From contig NZ_JACIBC010000002.1 in assembly GCF_014195095.1 (NCBI RefSeq), positions 868,001-932,000 on the forward strand: a stretch of DNA of 64,000 bases, read 5' to 3'. The stretch is from Rhizobium sp. BK602 (GTDB lineage Bacteria; Pseudomonadota; Alphaproteobacteria; Rhizobiales; Rhizobiaceae). The position numbers and the translations under genes were made by a program. The stretch's first letter is position 1. Every line of letters begins with the position of its first letter. Of this stretch, positions 38,796-49,134 are shown piece by piece. The notes below the pieces were generated by a model. The model was given only the letters and a program-made list of their open reading frames with translations. It did no database searches and was not told where the DNA came from.

Positions 38796-39974
38796 GTGAA
38801 TCGTGTAGGCGCTGTCTTGATTTGCGTAATGTTGGCGGGATGCAACTCCGTATCGGGCGAAGGCCCCCTGGCCGGCGCGATCGACGGTGACGCCGGGCAG
38901 TCCAGCGCCGAACTCGGGCGCAAGAATGCCGCCGTCTTCGATATCGTCGACATAGACAGCCGCACAGCGCGCCTCGTCTCCGATTACGTGTCCACCGCCC
39001 TCAATCGCCGATTCGGGATCGGCGGCGGGGTCGGACGGGTGGTCATCGGCATCGGCGACTCGCTGAAGGTCACCATTTTCGAGGCCGGTTCCGATGGCCT
39101 GTTTTCGACTGCGCAGTCGAAGCAGGTGTCGCTGGATATCGTCGTTCAGCCGGACGGGACGGCTGCCATTCCCTATGCGGGCTCGGTCAAGTTCGCAGGC
39201 AAGACGCTGGAACAGGCCCGGCAGGCGGTTCTCGCGGCGCTGGCAAGCAAGGCGGTCGAGCCCGACGTCATCGTCACGAGCACCGGCACGGCGTCGCGTT
39301 CGGTCACGGTATCCGGCGCGGTCGGCCGTCCGTCGCTGGTTCCTCTCGACCTGACCGGCGAAAAGATCACTCAGGTCATCGCCAAGGCCGGCGGTCCCGT
39401 CACCCAGCCCTACGAGACCTATGTCACCTTGGTTCGCGGCAGCAGGACCGGGACGGCGCTTCTCAAATCCATCGTCGAGCATCCTTCCGAGGATATTTAC
39501 GTTCAGCCCGGCGACCAGATTTTCCTCGTTCGCGATCCGAGAACCTTCACCCTTCTCGGCTCCATCAAGGGAGACGGCCGTCTCGAGTTCGGCGCCAATG
39601 ACCTCAATCTCCTCGAGGCCGTGGCATTGGGGCATGGCGCGATCGACGAAGCGACCAATGCCCAGGGCTTCTTCCTGTTCCGTTACGAAGAGCCGGACAT
39701 CGTCAGAAGCCTGCTCGGACCCGCTCGTTTCGATGCGCTGATGCGCAAGGGAATGGCGGCGGATTCGAAGGGACGCTATCCGATCGTCTATCGGTTCGAC
39801 ATGTCGCATCCCGACAGTCTCATCGTCGGCCAGACCTTCCCGGTCAAGAATCGCGACGTGATCTATGTCTCGCGTCATCCGTCCGTCGACATAAAGAAAT
39901 TCCTGTCGCTGATCGGTACGCCGCTCGGGATCGCTTCCCAGGGCGCGGCAACGGCGGCGAATTTGGGCGACTGA
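38796..39974 (+). CDS. rkpU: Capsule export outer-membrane lipoprotein, KpsD/RkpU-like
   Basis: This 392-residue protein has a lipoprotein signal peptide: VGAVLICVMLAGC, with the lipobox cysteine at residue 16. Next come a polysaccharide-export (Poly_export) domain (VVIGIGDSLKVTIFEAG, LDIVVQPDGTAAIPYAGSVK) and SLBB-type repeats (VTVSGAVGRPSLVPLDL; VYVQPGD-like IYVQPGDQIFLVRDP). It should form the outer-membrane pore for capsule. It starts with GTG at 38796, with TGAGG upstream. It lies ahead of rkpA, as in Sinorhizobium. Confidence 0.88.
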   Translation: MNRVGAVLICVMLAGCNSVSGEGPLAGAIDGDAGQSSAELGRKNAAVFDIVDIDSRTARLVSDYVSTALNRRFGIGGGVGRVVIGIGDSLKVTIFEAGSDGLFSTAQSKQVSLDIVVQPDGTAAIPYAGSVKFAGKTLEQARQAVLAALASKAVEPDVIVTSTGTASRSVTVSGAVGRPSLVPLDLTGEKITQVIAKAGGPVTQPYETYVTLVRGSRTGTALLKSIVEHPSEDIYVQPGDQIFLVRDPRTFTLLGSIKGDGRLEFGANDLNLLEAVALGHGAIDEATNAQGFFLFRYEEPDIVRSLLGPARFDALMRKGMAADSKGRYPIVYRFDMSHPDSLIVGQTFPVKNRDVIYVSRHPSVDIKKFLSLIGTPLGIASQGAATAANLGD

Positions 39975-40148
39975 GACGCCTGTCTCACGTCATTGTTCGC
40001 GAAACCGAACGAACGTTCGCCAGCGTAAATCCTCTGCCGCCATGCGCCGGATAGCCGACGGCGCGTTGGTTGTGTTCGGAAAAATTTTCGCGTTTTGCGG
40101 AAGGTTTGCCGCGCTCGGCGTTGCAAAAGAGCTTTTTTACAGTGACAA

Positions 40149-40164
40149 CCACAGATAATTGTGG
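40149..40164 (+). promoter_or_regulatory. Inverted repeat upstream of rkpA
   Basis: CCACA-GATAAT-TGTGG, flanked by a further A/T pair, lies about 75 bp before the rkpA start. It could be an operator or a short stem. No regulator is assigned. Confidence 0.3.
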
Positions 40165-40235
40165 TGTGAACATTCATTGGGTGGGAATGGCTCTCGTCGT
40201 TCCAGGCTTTTGTGAAGAAATAATACCGAGAGATC

Positions 40236-43200
40236 ATGACGATTGAGATTATCGGACGGGCGAGTGTCGCCCCGGGGGCGGGTTCGATCGAAGAGCTGCA
40301 GCTCATTCTCAAGGAAGGGCGTTGCACGGTTGGCTGCATCCCCGACGAGCGTTGGGACCTCGCGCGTTTCTGGCATCCGGTCGTCGGCACCCAGGGAAAA
40401 ACCTACAGCTATGCCGCCGGCGTCATGGCCGACATCTATTCCTTCGACCCCGCTGTTTTTGGTCTTTCGCAGCGCGAGGCGCTGCAGATGGATCCGCAGC
40501 AGCGGATTCTGCTCAATCTCGTCTGGCGCGCCTTGGAAGACGCGAACTTGCCCGTGGATGGGTTCGAGGGAGAAAAGGTTGGCGTCTATGTTGGCGCATC
40601 GTCGCTCGACCACGGCAACCTGACAGCCGAAGACCCGGCCGCCGGCAGTCCGTATTTCATGACCGGTAATACGCTGTCGATCGTTGCCAACCGCATTTCG
40701 CATATTTTCGGCCTGCGCGGGCCGAGCATGACAATCGACACGGCCTGTTCCTCCTCGCTCGTGGCGCTCGAGCAGGCGGTGAGGGCGCTGGAATGTGGCG
40801 ATATCGACACGGCGATCGTCGGCGGCGTCAATCTGCTGCTCCACCCGCTGTCCTTCGTCGGCTTTTCGCAGGCGCGCATGCTGTCGCCGGAAGGGCTTTG
40901 CCGCGCCTATGACGACAATGGCCGTGGTTATGTCCGCGCCGAAGGCGGCGTGGCCATCGTGCTTCGCCGGACCGACCGTGCGTTGCGTGAGAAGGATCGC
41001 AGCTATGCGCGTATCCATGCCGTCGGGGTCAATTCCTCCGGCCGCACCAACGGTATTTCCCTTCCATCGCGGGAAGCGCAGGCCGAGCTGTTGCGCTCGA
41101 TCTATGAAGGGCAGAATATCGACGTCAATCGCATTGCCTTCGTCGAGGGTCACGGCACGGGAACCAAGGTCGGCGATCCAGCCGAAATCTGGGCGATCGG
41201 CGATGTCATTGGCCGCAACCGGCGCGCGCCCGTGCCGGTCGGCTCGATCAAGTCCAATATCGGACACACCGAGCCCGCCTCCGGCCTGTTCGGCCTGCTG
41301 AAGGCGGTGCTGGCGCTGGAAAACAATTTCCTGCCGGCGTCCCTGCATTTCGAGCAGCCGAATGAAAATATCGACTTCGAAGGGTTGAACGTTCGGGTCA
41401 ATACCTCGGGCACCGAGCTTCTTCCGGCCAAATATCCGCGCTTCGCCGGCATCAATTCCTTCGGTTTCGGCGGCACGAATGCGCATGTGGTCATCAGCGA
41501 TCCCGATCCGGTCGCGCCGCCAGAGCCGCAGATGCGCGGCGACGGCGCCGTTTTCGTCGCGAGCGCACACACGGCTTCGGCGCTGTCGAAGCTGCTTGAG
41601 GATTACAGGGACCGTTTGAAGCGTGCGGAACCGAAGGAAGCCCGGCAGATTATCGCATCCGCCGCGGCCAATCGCGAGCCGATGCGCCATCGCTTCGCTG
41701 CCAAGGCCAAGGATAGCGCGGCGATACTGGCCGCGATCGACGGGCATCTTTCCGGGGAAAGCTCGGTCGGGGAGGCGGGCGAAGTGCCGGGCCAGACCGC
41801 CAAGATCGCCTTCGTCTTTTCCGGCAATGGCTCGCAATGGGCGGGCATGGGTATCGAGGCCTATCAGGAAAACCGCCATTTCCGGCAATGTTTCCAGTCG
41901 TTCAGCGCGCTCTTCGAATATTATCTCGGTGAGAAGCTGACCGATCTTCTGGTCGCCGCCGACCTGTCCCAGCGGCTTGCCGATACCAAGATCGCCCAGC
42001 CCTTGCTGTTTGCCGTCCAGGCCTCCCTGTCGGATTGTCTCGCCGCGCTCGGCGTTAAGCCCGATGTCGTCCTCGGCCACTCCGTCGGGGAAATCGCAGC
42101 CGCCTACGCCGCCAAGGCCCTGACGGCCGCCGAAGCGGTCGCGATCGTTGCCAAGCGTTCCGTGCATCAGGATCTTCTTGCCGGCGAGGGCAAGATGGCG
42201 GCGGTCGTCCTCAATGAAGACGCGGCGCTCTCCTTCGCCCGGTCGCACGGCTTGAACGATATCTGCATTGCCGCGATCAACGCCCCGAATTCGGTGACGA
42301 TCTCCGGTCCGACGCATGAGATCGAGGCGTTCAGGGACGCCGCCCGCAAGTCGCAGATCGTGGCGCATGTCCTCGACATCAATTATCCCTTCCATCACCC
42401 CATCATCGATCGGGCGAAGGATGTCTTTCTCGCGGATCTGCCCGATGTCGCACCGGACACCAGCACCGTCCCGTTCATTTCGACGGTGACGGGCGAGCAC
42501 CGCGACGGCCGTTTGCTCGATGCGCATTATTGGTGGCGCAATGTCCGCGATCCCGTGCTGTTCAAGGCAGGCTGTCAAGCCGCGATGGCGATGGGCTGCA
42601 ACCTGTTCATCGAAATCGCGCCACGTCCGATCCTGTCGAACTACGTGATGGAGATCGCCAGACAGGCATCCGTTCAGGCGGTTACCATCCCGACATTGCT
42701 GCGCGAGACACCGCTTGCCGGCCGCGATCCCGTATCGCAATCCTTCGCGCGTGCCGTTGCCCATGGCGCGCCGGCGCTACGCTCGCGCGGCAGTGCCACG
42801 CGCAATGCCTTCGTCAGGCTGCCATCCTTGCCGTTCGAGCCGGTGGAGCTGCGGTCGCAACCGACTACGGATGAGATCGACATTTTCGGCCGCGACGGCA
42901 AGAGCTCTTATACGTTGCTCGGCTGGCGCACGGACCCCAACGGCTCCAGCTGGAAAAACCATCTCGATGCGCATCTTTTCGCCGACCTCGCCGAGCATGT
43001 CGTCGATGGCAAGGCGATCCTTCCGGGGAGCGGTTTCATCGAGATCGCCGTCAATGCCATCAGGCAATATTACGAGACCGACGAGGTCGAACTCGGCAAT
43101 CTGGAAATCGTCAGGCCCCTGGAACTGCGTCAGGACCGGATCACCGAACTGTCGACGATCCTGTCGGCGGAGACCGGCGATATCGAAATTCGCTCGCGCG

Positions 43201-46200
43201 AGCGGTTGAGCAACGATGACTGGACGGTTCACGCCGTCGCCCGCGGCCGCAAACCGATCGACCGCGACCTCACCGAGGAGCGGATCGTCCGCCGGTCCGA
43301 AGGGCGAAAATCCGTCCTGACGGCGGAAAAGACCTATGACACGGCGGAGCGCTTCGGGCTGCAATACGGCCCGCATTTCCAGCTTTTGTCGAAGGCGGTG
43401 GCGTTTGGGCGCAATGTCATCGAAGTGGACCTGAAGCCGGCGGCCGCGCCGACCCATCCCTTCGTGGCTTACAATCTCAATCCCATGTCGGTCGACGCGG
43501 CCTTCCATGGTCTTGTGGCGCTGTTCGATCAGCTGTCCGGCGACGAGGCCGGCGCCCCCTATATTCCGGTCCGTTTCGGCTCGGTGCGAGTATCGGGCAG
43601 GGGCCGGCCGATTGCCAAGGCGATCATCGAGATCGAGCGTTTCAGCCCGAATTCCGTCAAGGCCCGGTTCCGCATGCTGGATGCGGATGGCGGCCAGATC
43701 GCGGTGTTCGACGATTGCCGCTTCCGCCGCACATTCTTGCGCCGGCATACGACGCTCGCTTCCGTCGCCTTCCATTATGAGACCGTTCCGTCGGCGATCT
43801 TCGGACGCTCGGCCGGTTCGGATATCGCGGTACCGGACATAGCGGCATTGCGCGCCGTCGATGCGGCGCATCCGTTCAACAACTCCACCCTGCTTCTGGA
43901 TGCGGCGATCTACCGGGCATGCCACGAGATCGCATTGGCGCTTGCCGACAGGAATGGAGCGGTCGCGCTTGCGAGCCTTCCGGAGGAACCGGAATTCCGC
44001 TCCTTCCTCGTCAATTGCCTCTATATTCTCGAGGATGCCGGTATAGCTTCGGCCGGCGATGGCGAGTGGCATGTCCCATCGGACTTCACCTTGCCGCCGG
44101 TCAGTGATGTCCTGCAGGAGCTTTATCGCGAGGATGCCGGCCGCGTGGCCGAGGCCGTTCTCGTCAACAACGCCCATCGCGAGGCGCTCGAGCGTCTCCT
44201 CTCGGTCCACACGCATATCTTGGGTCAAACATCCGCCAAGACAGCCGGTCATGCGATCGGCGGAGCCACGCTGGAGCATGTTCTGATTCATGCCCCCCTG
44301 AGCGGCAGGCGGTTTTCGATGATCGCCGAAGCGCTATCGGCATCGCTGGAAGCCAATGCCGGCACCGTCGGCCATATTCTGGAAGCCGGGTCCACATCCG
44401 CAGCCGTCAGCTGCCGGCTGGCCGAAATCGCGGCCAAGGCCGGCGCCAGCTTGATCATCGCGGAGCCGCGCGAGCAGGTGCGCCGCGCGCTCGAGATTGC
44501 CTTCGAGCGTGATGCGAATGTCATCGTAACGGAAACCGCAGAGCTCGCGGACCAGCCCATTGCCGATATCGTCATTGCATCGGGCGATCAGAGCCAGCAT
44601 CTTCTGTCGCATGACGAGGGGGTGAAGACTGCAGTGCGCGCCGCTGCGGCGCGTGGCGGGCAACTCTTGTTTACCGATCGCGCCCCGAGCCCCTTCAATG
44701 ATTTCGCCTTCGGTCTTTCGGCGGGATGGTTCGCCGGCAGCCCGTCGCCCGAGTTCCCGGTCGGCCAGCTCGGTACGCGGGAACATGTCGAGGACGTCTT
44801 CGCGACGCTTGGCTTCGGCAAGGCGCAGGTGGAAGAGCTGGTATTCCCGGAAGGGGCGTTGATAGCCGCCGTCGCCGCGTCTGAACGCCAGGCGGAAACC
44901 GCCTCCGGTTTATACGATGCCGCCGTGCCGCTGCTTGTCCTGTCCGAGCGGAAAGAGCGCAAGGCAGGCATTTCCGGCCGGCAAGCCACCATCGTCGACG
45001 TTTCGAAAACGCCGGCGGATTTCGCCGCCATCCTGGCGTCGCTCGAGCATCAACCGCTGCATATTCTCTACGAGGCGGAACGACAAGACGGCCGAGATGC
45101 GTCCGAACTGTCGCTGACACGGTTGCAGACATTCGCATCGCTGGCCGACAGCTTGGCGCGCCACGCCGGCGCTCATGACCGGCCGCGTCTGGTGATCGTC
45201 GCTCCGGGTGGCTCGCCGCTTGCCGACGAGCGGATCGATGGCGCCAATGCCGGTCTCTGGACCTTCGCGCGGGTGTTGCAGAACGAATACGACCTCCTCG
45301 ACGTGCACCTTCTCGACGCGGAGACGGATGACAAACGGACGATCGCCGCTGTCGAGACCATACTGTCCGCCAAGACCGGTAACAGGGAATGGATGCTGGA
45401 GCGGGCAAGCGGCAATATCCGCGAAGTCCGGGCGGCGGCAGGCCCCTTTGCCGCGACGGACGCCAGCCGCCGCGACGTGCTTGCGGCCACGATCCGGCAG
45501 CATGCGAGCGGCAGGCTCGACAGCGTCGTCTGGGAAGAGACAAGCCCGCCGACGCCGTCGGACGGCGAGGTGGTGATCGCCGTCGAAGCCACGGGCCTCA
45601 ATTTCCGCGATGTCATGTGGGCCATGGGCCTACTGCCGGAAGAGGCGCTGGAGGACGGTTTCGCCGGCGCGACCATCGGCATGGAATTCGCTGGCCGAGT
45701 GCTGGCCATAGGGTCCGGCGTCGACGATATCCAGCCCGGCGACAAGGTCATGGGGATTGGTCCAGCCGCATTCTCGACCCATGTGCGCGTGCGCCGCGAT
45801 GGCGTTACCAAATTGCCGGAGACAATGGGAACGGTTGCCGCGGCAACCGTGCCGGTCGCCTTCCTGACGGCCTATTATGCGATGGTCGAGCTCGGGCGGA
45901 TACAGCCGGGGGAAACGATCCTGATCCATGGCGCGGCCGGCGGTGTCGGACTGGCCGCGCTCCAGATTGCCAAGCTCAAGGGCGCCCGCGTGATTGCCAC
46001 GGCGGGCACGGTCGAGAAGCGTCGTTTCCTGGAGATGCTGGGGGCCGATCATGTGCTCGATTCCCGCTCTCTGGATTTCGTCGCCGGCGTTCGCCAGATC
46101 ACGAAGGGCGAAGGCGTGGACCTCGTGCTGAACTCTCTGTTCTCCGAGGCGATGGAACGCAGCATCGAGCTGGTCAAGCCGTTCGGGCGCTTCCTGGAAC

Positions 46201-47708
46201 TTGGCAAGCGCGACTATTATTCCGACCGCAAGATCGGTCTGCGTCCCTTCCGCCGCAATATCAGCTATTTCGGCATCGATGCCGATCAGCTGCTGGTGAA
46301 TGCGCCGGCGCTGACAAAGCGGATTTTCGCGGAGATTGGCCAGCTCTTTGCCGAGCACAAGCTGTCGCCGCTGCCCTATCGCGCCTTCGGTTACGATGAG
46401 ATCGGCAGTGCGTTCCGGCTGATGCAGAATGCCGGCCATATCGGCAAGATCGTCGTCCGTCCGCCGGTTCTCGGCGTCGACCGCGTCCTGCCGGCACCAG
46501 GCAAATCGTTGCGGCTCGATCCGGATGGCGTCTTTCTCGTGGCCGGCGGCATTGGCGGTTTCGGTCTGACGGCCGCCGATTGGCTGGTTGCCAAGGGTGC
46601 GCGTCGTATCGCACTGTGCTCGCGCCGCGGCCTTGCCGACGACGAAACGCGCAAGGCTCTCGGCGAATGGGAGAAGAAGGGCGTCCTGGCAACGCTGCAC
46701 GCCTGCGATATTACCAATGAGATGGCCGTCGAAACCCTGCTTGGTTCACTTCGCTCCGAAGGCGCGCTCAGGGGCGTCATCCATGCGGCCATGGTTCTGG
46801 ACGATGCGCTGCTCGCCAATCTCACGCCGGATCGCAACCGGCCGGTGCTCGATGTCAAGATCCGCGGCGCCGCCATTCTCGATCGCTTGACCCGCTACGA
46901 CCCTCTCGAGGTGTTCCTGCTGTTTTCGTCGGCAACGACGATGCTCGGCAATCCTGGGCAGGCGAATTATGTGGCCGCCAACGGCTATCTCGAGGGTCTG
47001 GCACGCGCACGCCGAGCGGCGGGTTTGCCGGGCCTTGCGGTCGGTTTCGGCGCCATCGCCGACAGGGGCTTCCTCGCTCGCAACAGCGAGGTGAACGAGC
47101 TTCTGTCCAAACGTATCGGTAAGGCCGCCTTGAAGGCACGCGATGCCTTGGCGCAGGTCGAGCATTATATGCTCGCCGACACCGGTAAGGTGGGGGCTGC
47201 CGCCGTCATGATCGCGGAGATCGATTGGACTGCTGTCCGCATGCTGCCGATCGCCGGACAATCGCTGTTCGAGCCGCTGATGCGCCATGCCGGCAGCCAG
47301 CAGGCCCTGAACGACGGCGATACCATCGATCTTCGCGAGCTGATCAAGGGCAAGTCCGAAGATGAGGCGCAAGCTGCCTTGCACGCGCTCGTCGCCTCCG
47401 AGATCGCCGCGATCCTGCGCGTCACCGAGGACACGATCACGCCCGACAAGGTTTTGAAGGATATCGGCCTCGACAGCCTGATGGCGATGGAGCTCGGCAT
47501 GAGTTTCCAGCAGAAGACGGGGTTCGACATCCCCTTGAGCGGTGTCGGCGAGGGGACCACGGTCAGCGATGTCGTCAGCCGTTTGCGCGATCGTGTCATG
47601 AACCGTGGCGGTGAAGCGGCCGAAAGCTCGGCGGCGAGCGAGGATCAGGTGGTCAGCCGCTTGGTGCAGAGCCATTCCCTGCAAGAGAAGAAGGCCGTGC
47701 AGTCATGA
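40236..47708 (+). CDS. rkpA: Highly reducing iterative type I fatty acid/polyketide synthase RkpA
   Basis: This single polypeptide of 2490 residues has the domain order KS-AT-DH-pseudoMT-structural KR-ER-KR-ACP. KS: Cys171 in DTACSSS, His306 in HGTGTKVGD, His344 in NIGHTEP. AT: Ser616 in GHSVGE, with the downstream YPFHH resembling malonyl-type enzymes. DH: His921 in HVVDGKAILPG and Asp1087 in VDAAFHG. A pseudo-methyltransferase near 1381-1493 has lost the GxGxG loop. ER: nucleotide loop IHGAAGGVGLA near 1898. KR: AGGIGGFG near 2103 and Tyr2245 in GQANYVAANGY. ACP: Ser2414 in IGLDSLMAM. There is no thioesterase. It should make a fully saturated chain, released by a partner, presumably RkpG, with which it shares ATGA. 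Confidence 0.95.
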   Translation: MTIEIIGRASVAPGAGSIEELQLILKEGRCTVGCIPDERWDLARFWHPVVGTQGKTYSYAAGVMADIYSFDPAVFGLSQREALQMDPQQRILLNLVWRALEDANLPVDGFEGEKVGVYVGASSLDHGNLTAEDPAAGSPYFMTGNTLSIVANRISHIFGLRGPSMTIDTACSSSLVALEQAVRALECGDIDTAIVGGVNLLLHPLSFVGFSQARMLSPEGLCRAYDDNGRGYVRAEGGVAIVLRRTDRALREKDRSYARIHAVGVNSSGRTNGISLPSREAQAELLRSIYEGQNIDVNRIAFVEGHGTGTKVGDPAEIWAIGDVIGRNRRAPVPVGSIKSNIGHTEPASGLFGLLKAVLALENNFLPASLHFEQPNENIDFEGLNVRVNTSGTELLPAKYPRFAGINSFGFGGTNAHVVISDPDPVAPPEPQMRGDGAVFVASAHTASALSKLLEDYRDRLKRAEPKEARQIIASAAANREPMRHRFAAKAKDSAAILAAIDGHLSGESSVGEAGEVPGQTAKIAFVFSGNGSQWAGMGIEAYQENRHFRQCFQSFSALFEYYLGEKLTDLLVAADLSQRLADTKIAQPLLFAVQASLSDCLAALGVKPDVVLGHSVGEIAAAYAAKALTAAEAVAIVAKRSVHQDLLAGEGKMAAVVLNEDAALSFARSHGLNDICIAAINAPNSVTISGPTHEIEAFRDAARKSQIVAHVLDINYPFHHPIIDRAKDVFLADLPDVAPDTSTVPFISTVTGEHRDGRLLDAHYWWRNVRDPVLFKAGCQAAMAMGCNLFIEIAPRPILSNYVMEIARQASVQAVTIPTLLRETPLAGRDPVSQSFARAVAHGAPALRSRGSATRNAFVRLPSLPFEPVELRSQPTTDEIDIFGRDGKSSYTLLGWRTDPNGSSWKNHLDAHLFADLAEHVVDGKAILPGSGFIEIAVNAIRQYYETDEVELGNLEIVRPLELRQDRITELSTILSAETGDIEIRSRERLSNDDWTVHAVARGRKPIDRDLTEERIVRRSEGRKSVLTAEKTYDTAERFGLQYGPHFQLLSKAVAFGRNVIEVDLKPAAAPTHPFVAYNLNPMSVDAAFHGLVALFDQLSGDEAGAPYIPVRFGSVRVSGRGRPIAKAIIEIERFSPNSVKARFRMLDADGGQIAVFDDCRFRRTFLRRHTTLASVAFHYETVPSAIFGRSAGSDIAVPDIAALRAVDAAHPFNNSTLLLDAAIYRACHEIALALADRNGAVALASLPEEPEFRSFLVNCLYILEDAGIASAGDGEWHVPSDFTLPPVSDVLQELYREDAGRVAEAVLVNNAHREALERLLSVHTHILGQTSAKTAGHAIGGATLEHVLIHAPLSGRRFSMIAEALSASLEANAGTVGHILEAGSTSAAVSCRLAEIAAKAGASLIIAEPREQVRRALEIAFERDANVIVTETAELADQPIADIVIASGDQSQHLLSHDEGVKTAVRAAAARGGQLLFTDRAPSPFNDFAFGLSAGWFAGSPSPEFPVGQLGTREHVEDVFATLGFGKAQVEELVFPEGALIAAVAASERQAETASGLYDAAVPLLVLSERKERKAGISGRQATIVDVSKTPADFAAILASLEHQPLHILYEAERQDGRDASELSLTRLQTFASLADSLARHAGAHDRPRLVIVAPGGSPLADERIDGANAGLWTFARVLQNEYDLLDVHLLDAETDDKRTIAAVETILSAKTGNREWMLERASGNIREVRAAAGPFAATDASRRDVLAATIRQHASGRLDSVVWEETSPPTPSDGEVVIAVEATGLNFRDVMWAMGLLPEEALEDGFAGATIGMEFAGRVLAIGSGVDDIQPGDKVMGIGPAAFSTHVRVRRDGVTKLPETMGTVAAATVPVAFLTAYYAMVELGRIQPGETILIHGAAGGVGLAALQIAKLKGARVIATAGTVEKRRFLEMLGADHVLDSRSLDFVAGVRQITKGEGVDLVLNSLFSEAMERSIELVKPFGRFLELGKRDYYSDRKIGLRPFRRNISYFGIDADQLLVNAPALTKRIFAEIGQLFAEHKLSPLPYRAFGYDEIGSAFRLMQNAGHIGKIVVRPPVLGVDRVLPAPGKSLRLDPDGVFLVAGGIGGFGLTAADWLVAKGARRIALCSRRGLADDETRKALGEWEKKGVLATLHACDITNEMAVETLLGSLRSEGALRGVIHAAMVLDDALLANLTPDRNRPVLDVKIRGAAILDRLTRYDPLEVFLLFSSATTMLGNPGQANYVAANGYLEGLARARRAAGLPGLAVGFGAIADRGFLARNSEVNELLSKRIGKAALKARDALAQVEHYMLADTGKVGAAAVMIAEIDWTAVRMLPIAGQSLFEPLMRHAGSQQALNDGDTIDLRELIKGKSEDEAQAALHALVASEIAAILRVTEDTITPDKVLKDIGLDSLMAMELGMSFQQKTGFDIPLSGVGEGTTVSDVVSRLRDRVMNRGGEAAESSAASEDQVVSRLVQSHSLQEKKAVQS

Positions 47709-49117
47709 CGCAGGACGATATCCCGGCGGGGGACAAGAAGAGCAGCCTGCTCGAGCAGATGCGCCGCGTCGGTGAATCTTCCGGGCGCAATCGGGCGCAG
47801 CGCCTGAACCGGCAGACGCAGCCGCCGGCGCGCCAGGCGATCCGCTTCGAGGACCTGCCGGAATACAAGCGGGTGATGACGCAGAAGCTCGCGGGCGAGA
47901 TGGCGGGGATCGCCAATCCCTTCTATCGCTCGCATGATGTCGCCGCCGGCGCGACGACGCGGATGGGCGGACGCGAATTCATCAACTTCGCCTCCTATGA
48001 CTATCTCGCCACCAACAAGGACCCGCTGGTCGCGGCAAGGGCCAAGGAAGCGATCGACCGCTTCGGCATTTCCGCTTCGGCGAGCCGGCTCGTCGCCGGG
48101 GAGCGCCCCGTGCATGTCGAGCTGGAGCAGCGGCTCGCGGAAGTTTACGGCGTCGATGCCGCCGTCTGCTTCGTCAGCGGATATCTGACCAATGTCGCGA
48201 CGATCGGCTGCCTGATGGGGCCGCAGGATCTCGTGATCCATGACGAGTTCATCCACAACAGCGCCCTTGCCGGCATCAAGCTTTCCGGCGCGGCGCGGCG
48301 GCTGTTCAAGCACAATGATGCGGAAAATCTGGAAAGCATCCTGAAGACGCTTTCCTCCGACTTCCGGCGCATCCTGGTGATCGTCGAGGGCGTCTATTCC
48401 ATGGACGGCGACATCGCCGATCTACCGGCCCTACTGGAGTTGAAGGAGCGCTACGGCTTCTGGCTGATGGTGGACGAGGCGCATGCGCTCGGCATTCTCG
48501 GCGAAAAGGGCCGCGGCACCTTCGAGCATTTCGGGATCGATCCACGCGACGTCGACATCTGGATGGGAACGCTGTCGAAGACGACATCGAGCTGCGGTGG
48601 CTATATCGCCGGCAGCAGCGCGCTGGCCGATATCCTGAAGGCCGAGGCCGGCGGTTTCGTCTATAGTGTCGGTCTCGCCCCCGTCCTGGCAAGTGCCGCC
48701 ATTGCCGGCTTGCGCATACTGGAAGCCGAGCCGGATCGGGTTGCCCGGCTGAAGCGCAACGGCAATCTTTTTCTGCAATGCGCCCGGGAGGCCGGGCTCG
48801 ACACCGGCCTGAGCCTAGGTTTCTCCGTCGTTCCGGTCATTGTCGGTGATTCGCTGCGCGCCGTGCAGCTTTCCAACGATCTGTTGAGCGAGGGCGTCAA
48901 TGTGCTGCCCATCATTCATCCCGCCGTGCCCGAAGGCATGGCGCGCCTGCGCTTCTTCATCACCTGCGATCACACCGAGGAGCAGATCCGGCATTCCGTC
49001 GCCCTAACCGCCGGAAAGCTCAAAGATTTACAGGATCGGAATTTCGGCCTAGGGTCGATCGATATGGACAAGGTGATGCAATTGTTGCCGATGCGCCAGG
49101 GTTCCGGCAAGCCATAA
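47705..49117 (+). CDS. rkpG: Alpha-oxoamine synthase RkpG (AONS / serine palmitoyltransferase-like)
   Basis: This 470-residue PLP enzyme has an N-terminal extension of about 75 residues. Core motifs: FASYDYLATNKDP near 98, VDAAVCFVSGYLTNVATIG near 155, HDEFIHNSALAGIKLSGA, VEGVYSMDGDIADLPAL, VDEAHALGILGEKGRG near 257, and the PLP lysine Lys292 in GTLSKTTSSCGGYIAG. The family joins an acyl thioester to an amino acid with loss of CO2. Its start overlaps the rkpA stop (ATGA), suggesting it takes the chain from the RkpA ACP. Which amino acid is used is unknown. The family includes serine palmitoyltransferase and 8-amino-7-oxononanoate synthase. Confidence 0.92.
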   Translation: MTQDDIPAGDKKSSLLEQMRRVGESSGRNRAQRLNRQTQPPARQAIRFEDLPEYKRVMTQKLAGEMAGIANPFYRSHDVAAGATTRMGGREFINFASYDYLATNKDPLVAARAKEAIDRFGISASASRLVAGERPVHVELEQRLAEVYGVDAAVCFVSGYLTNVATIGCLMGPQDLVIHDEFIHNSALAGIKLSGAARRLFKHNDAENLESILKTLSSDFRRILVIVEGVYSMDGDIADLPALLELKERYGFWLMVDEAHALGILGEKGRGTFEHFGIDPRDVDIWMGTLSKTTSSCGGYIAGSSALADILKAEAGGFVYSVGLAPVLASAAIAGLRILEAEPDRVARLKRNGNLFLQCAREAGLDTGLSLGFSVVPVIVGDSLRAVQLSNDLLSEGVNVLPIIHPAVPEGMARLRFFITCDHTEEQIRHSVALTAGKLKDLQDRNFGLGSIDMDKVMQLLPMRQGSGKP

Positions 49118-49134
49118 CGTCAGGGCGATCGTTC

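Noticed and set aside
40137..42764. Minus-strand open frame of 875 residues opposite rkpA
   Set aside because: Antisense shadow in GC-rich DNA; the plus strand encodes intact KS and AT active sites.
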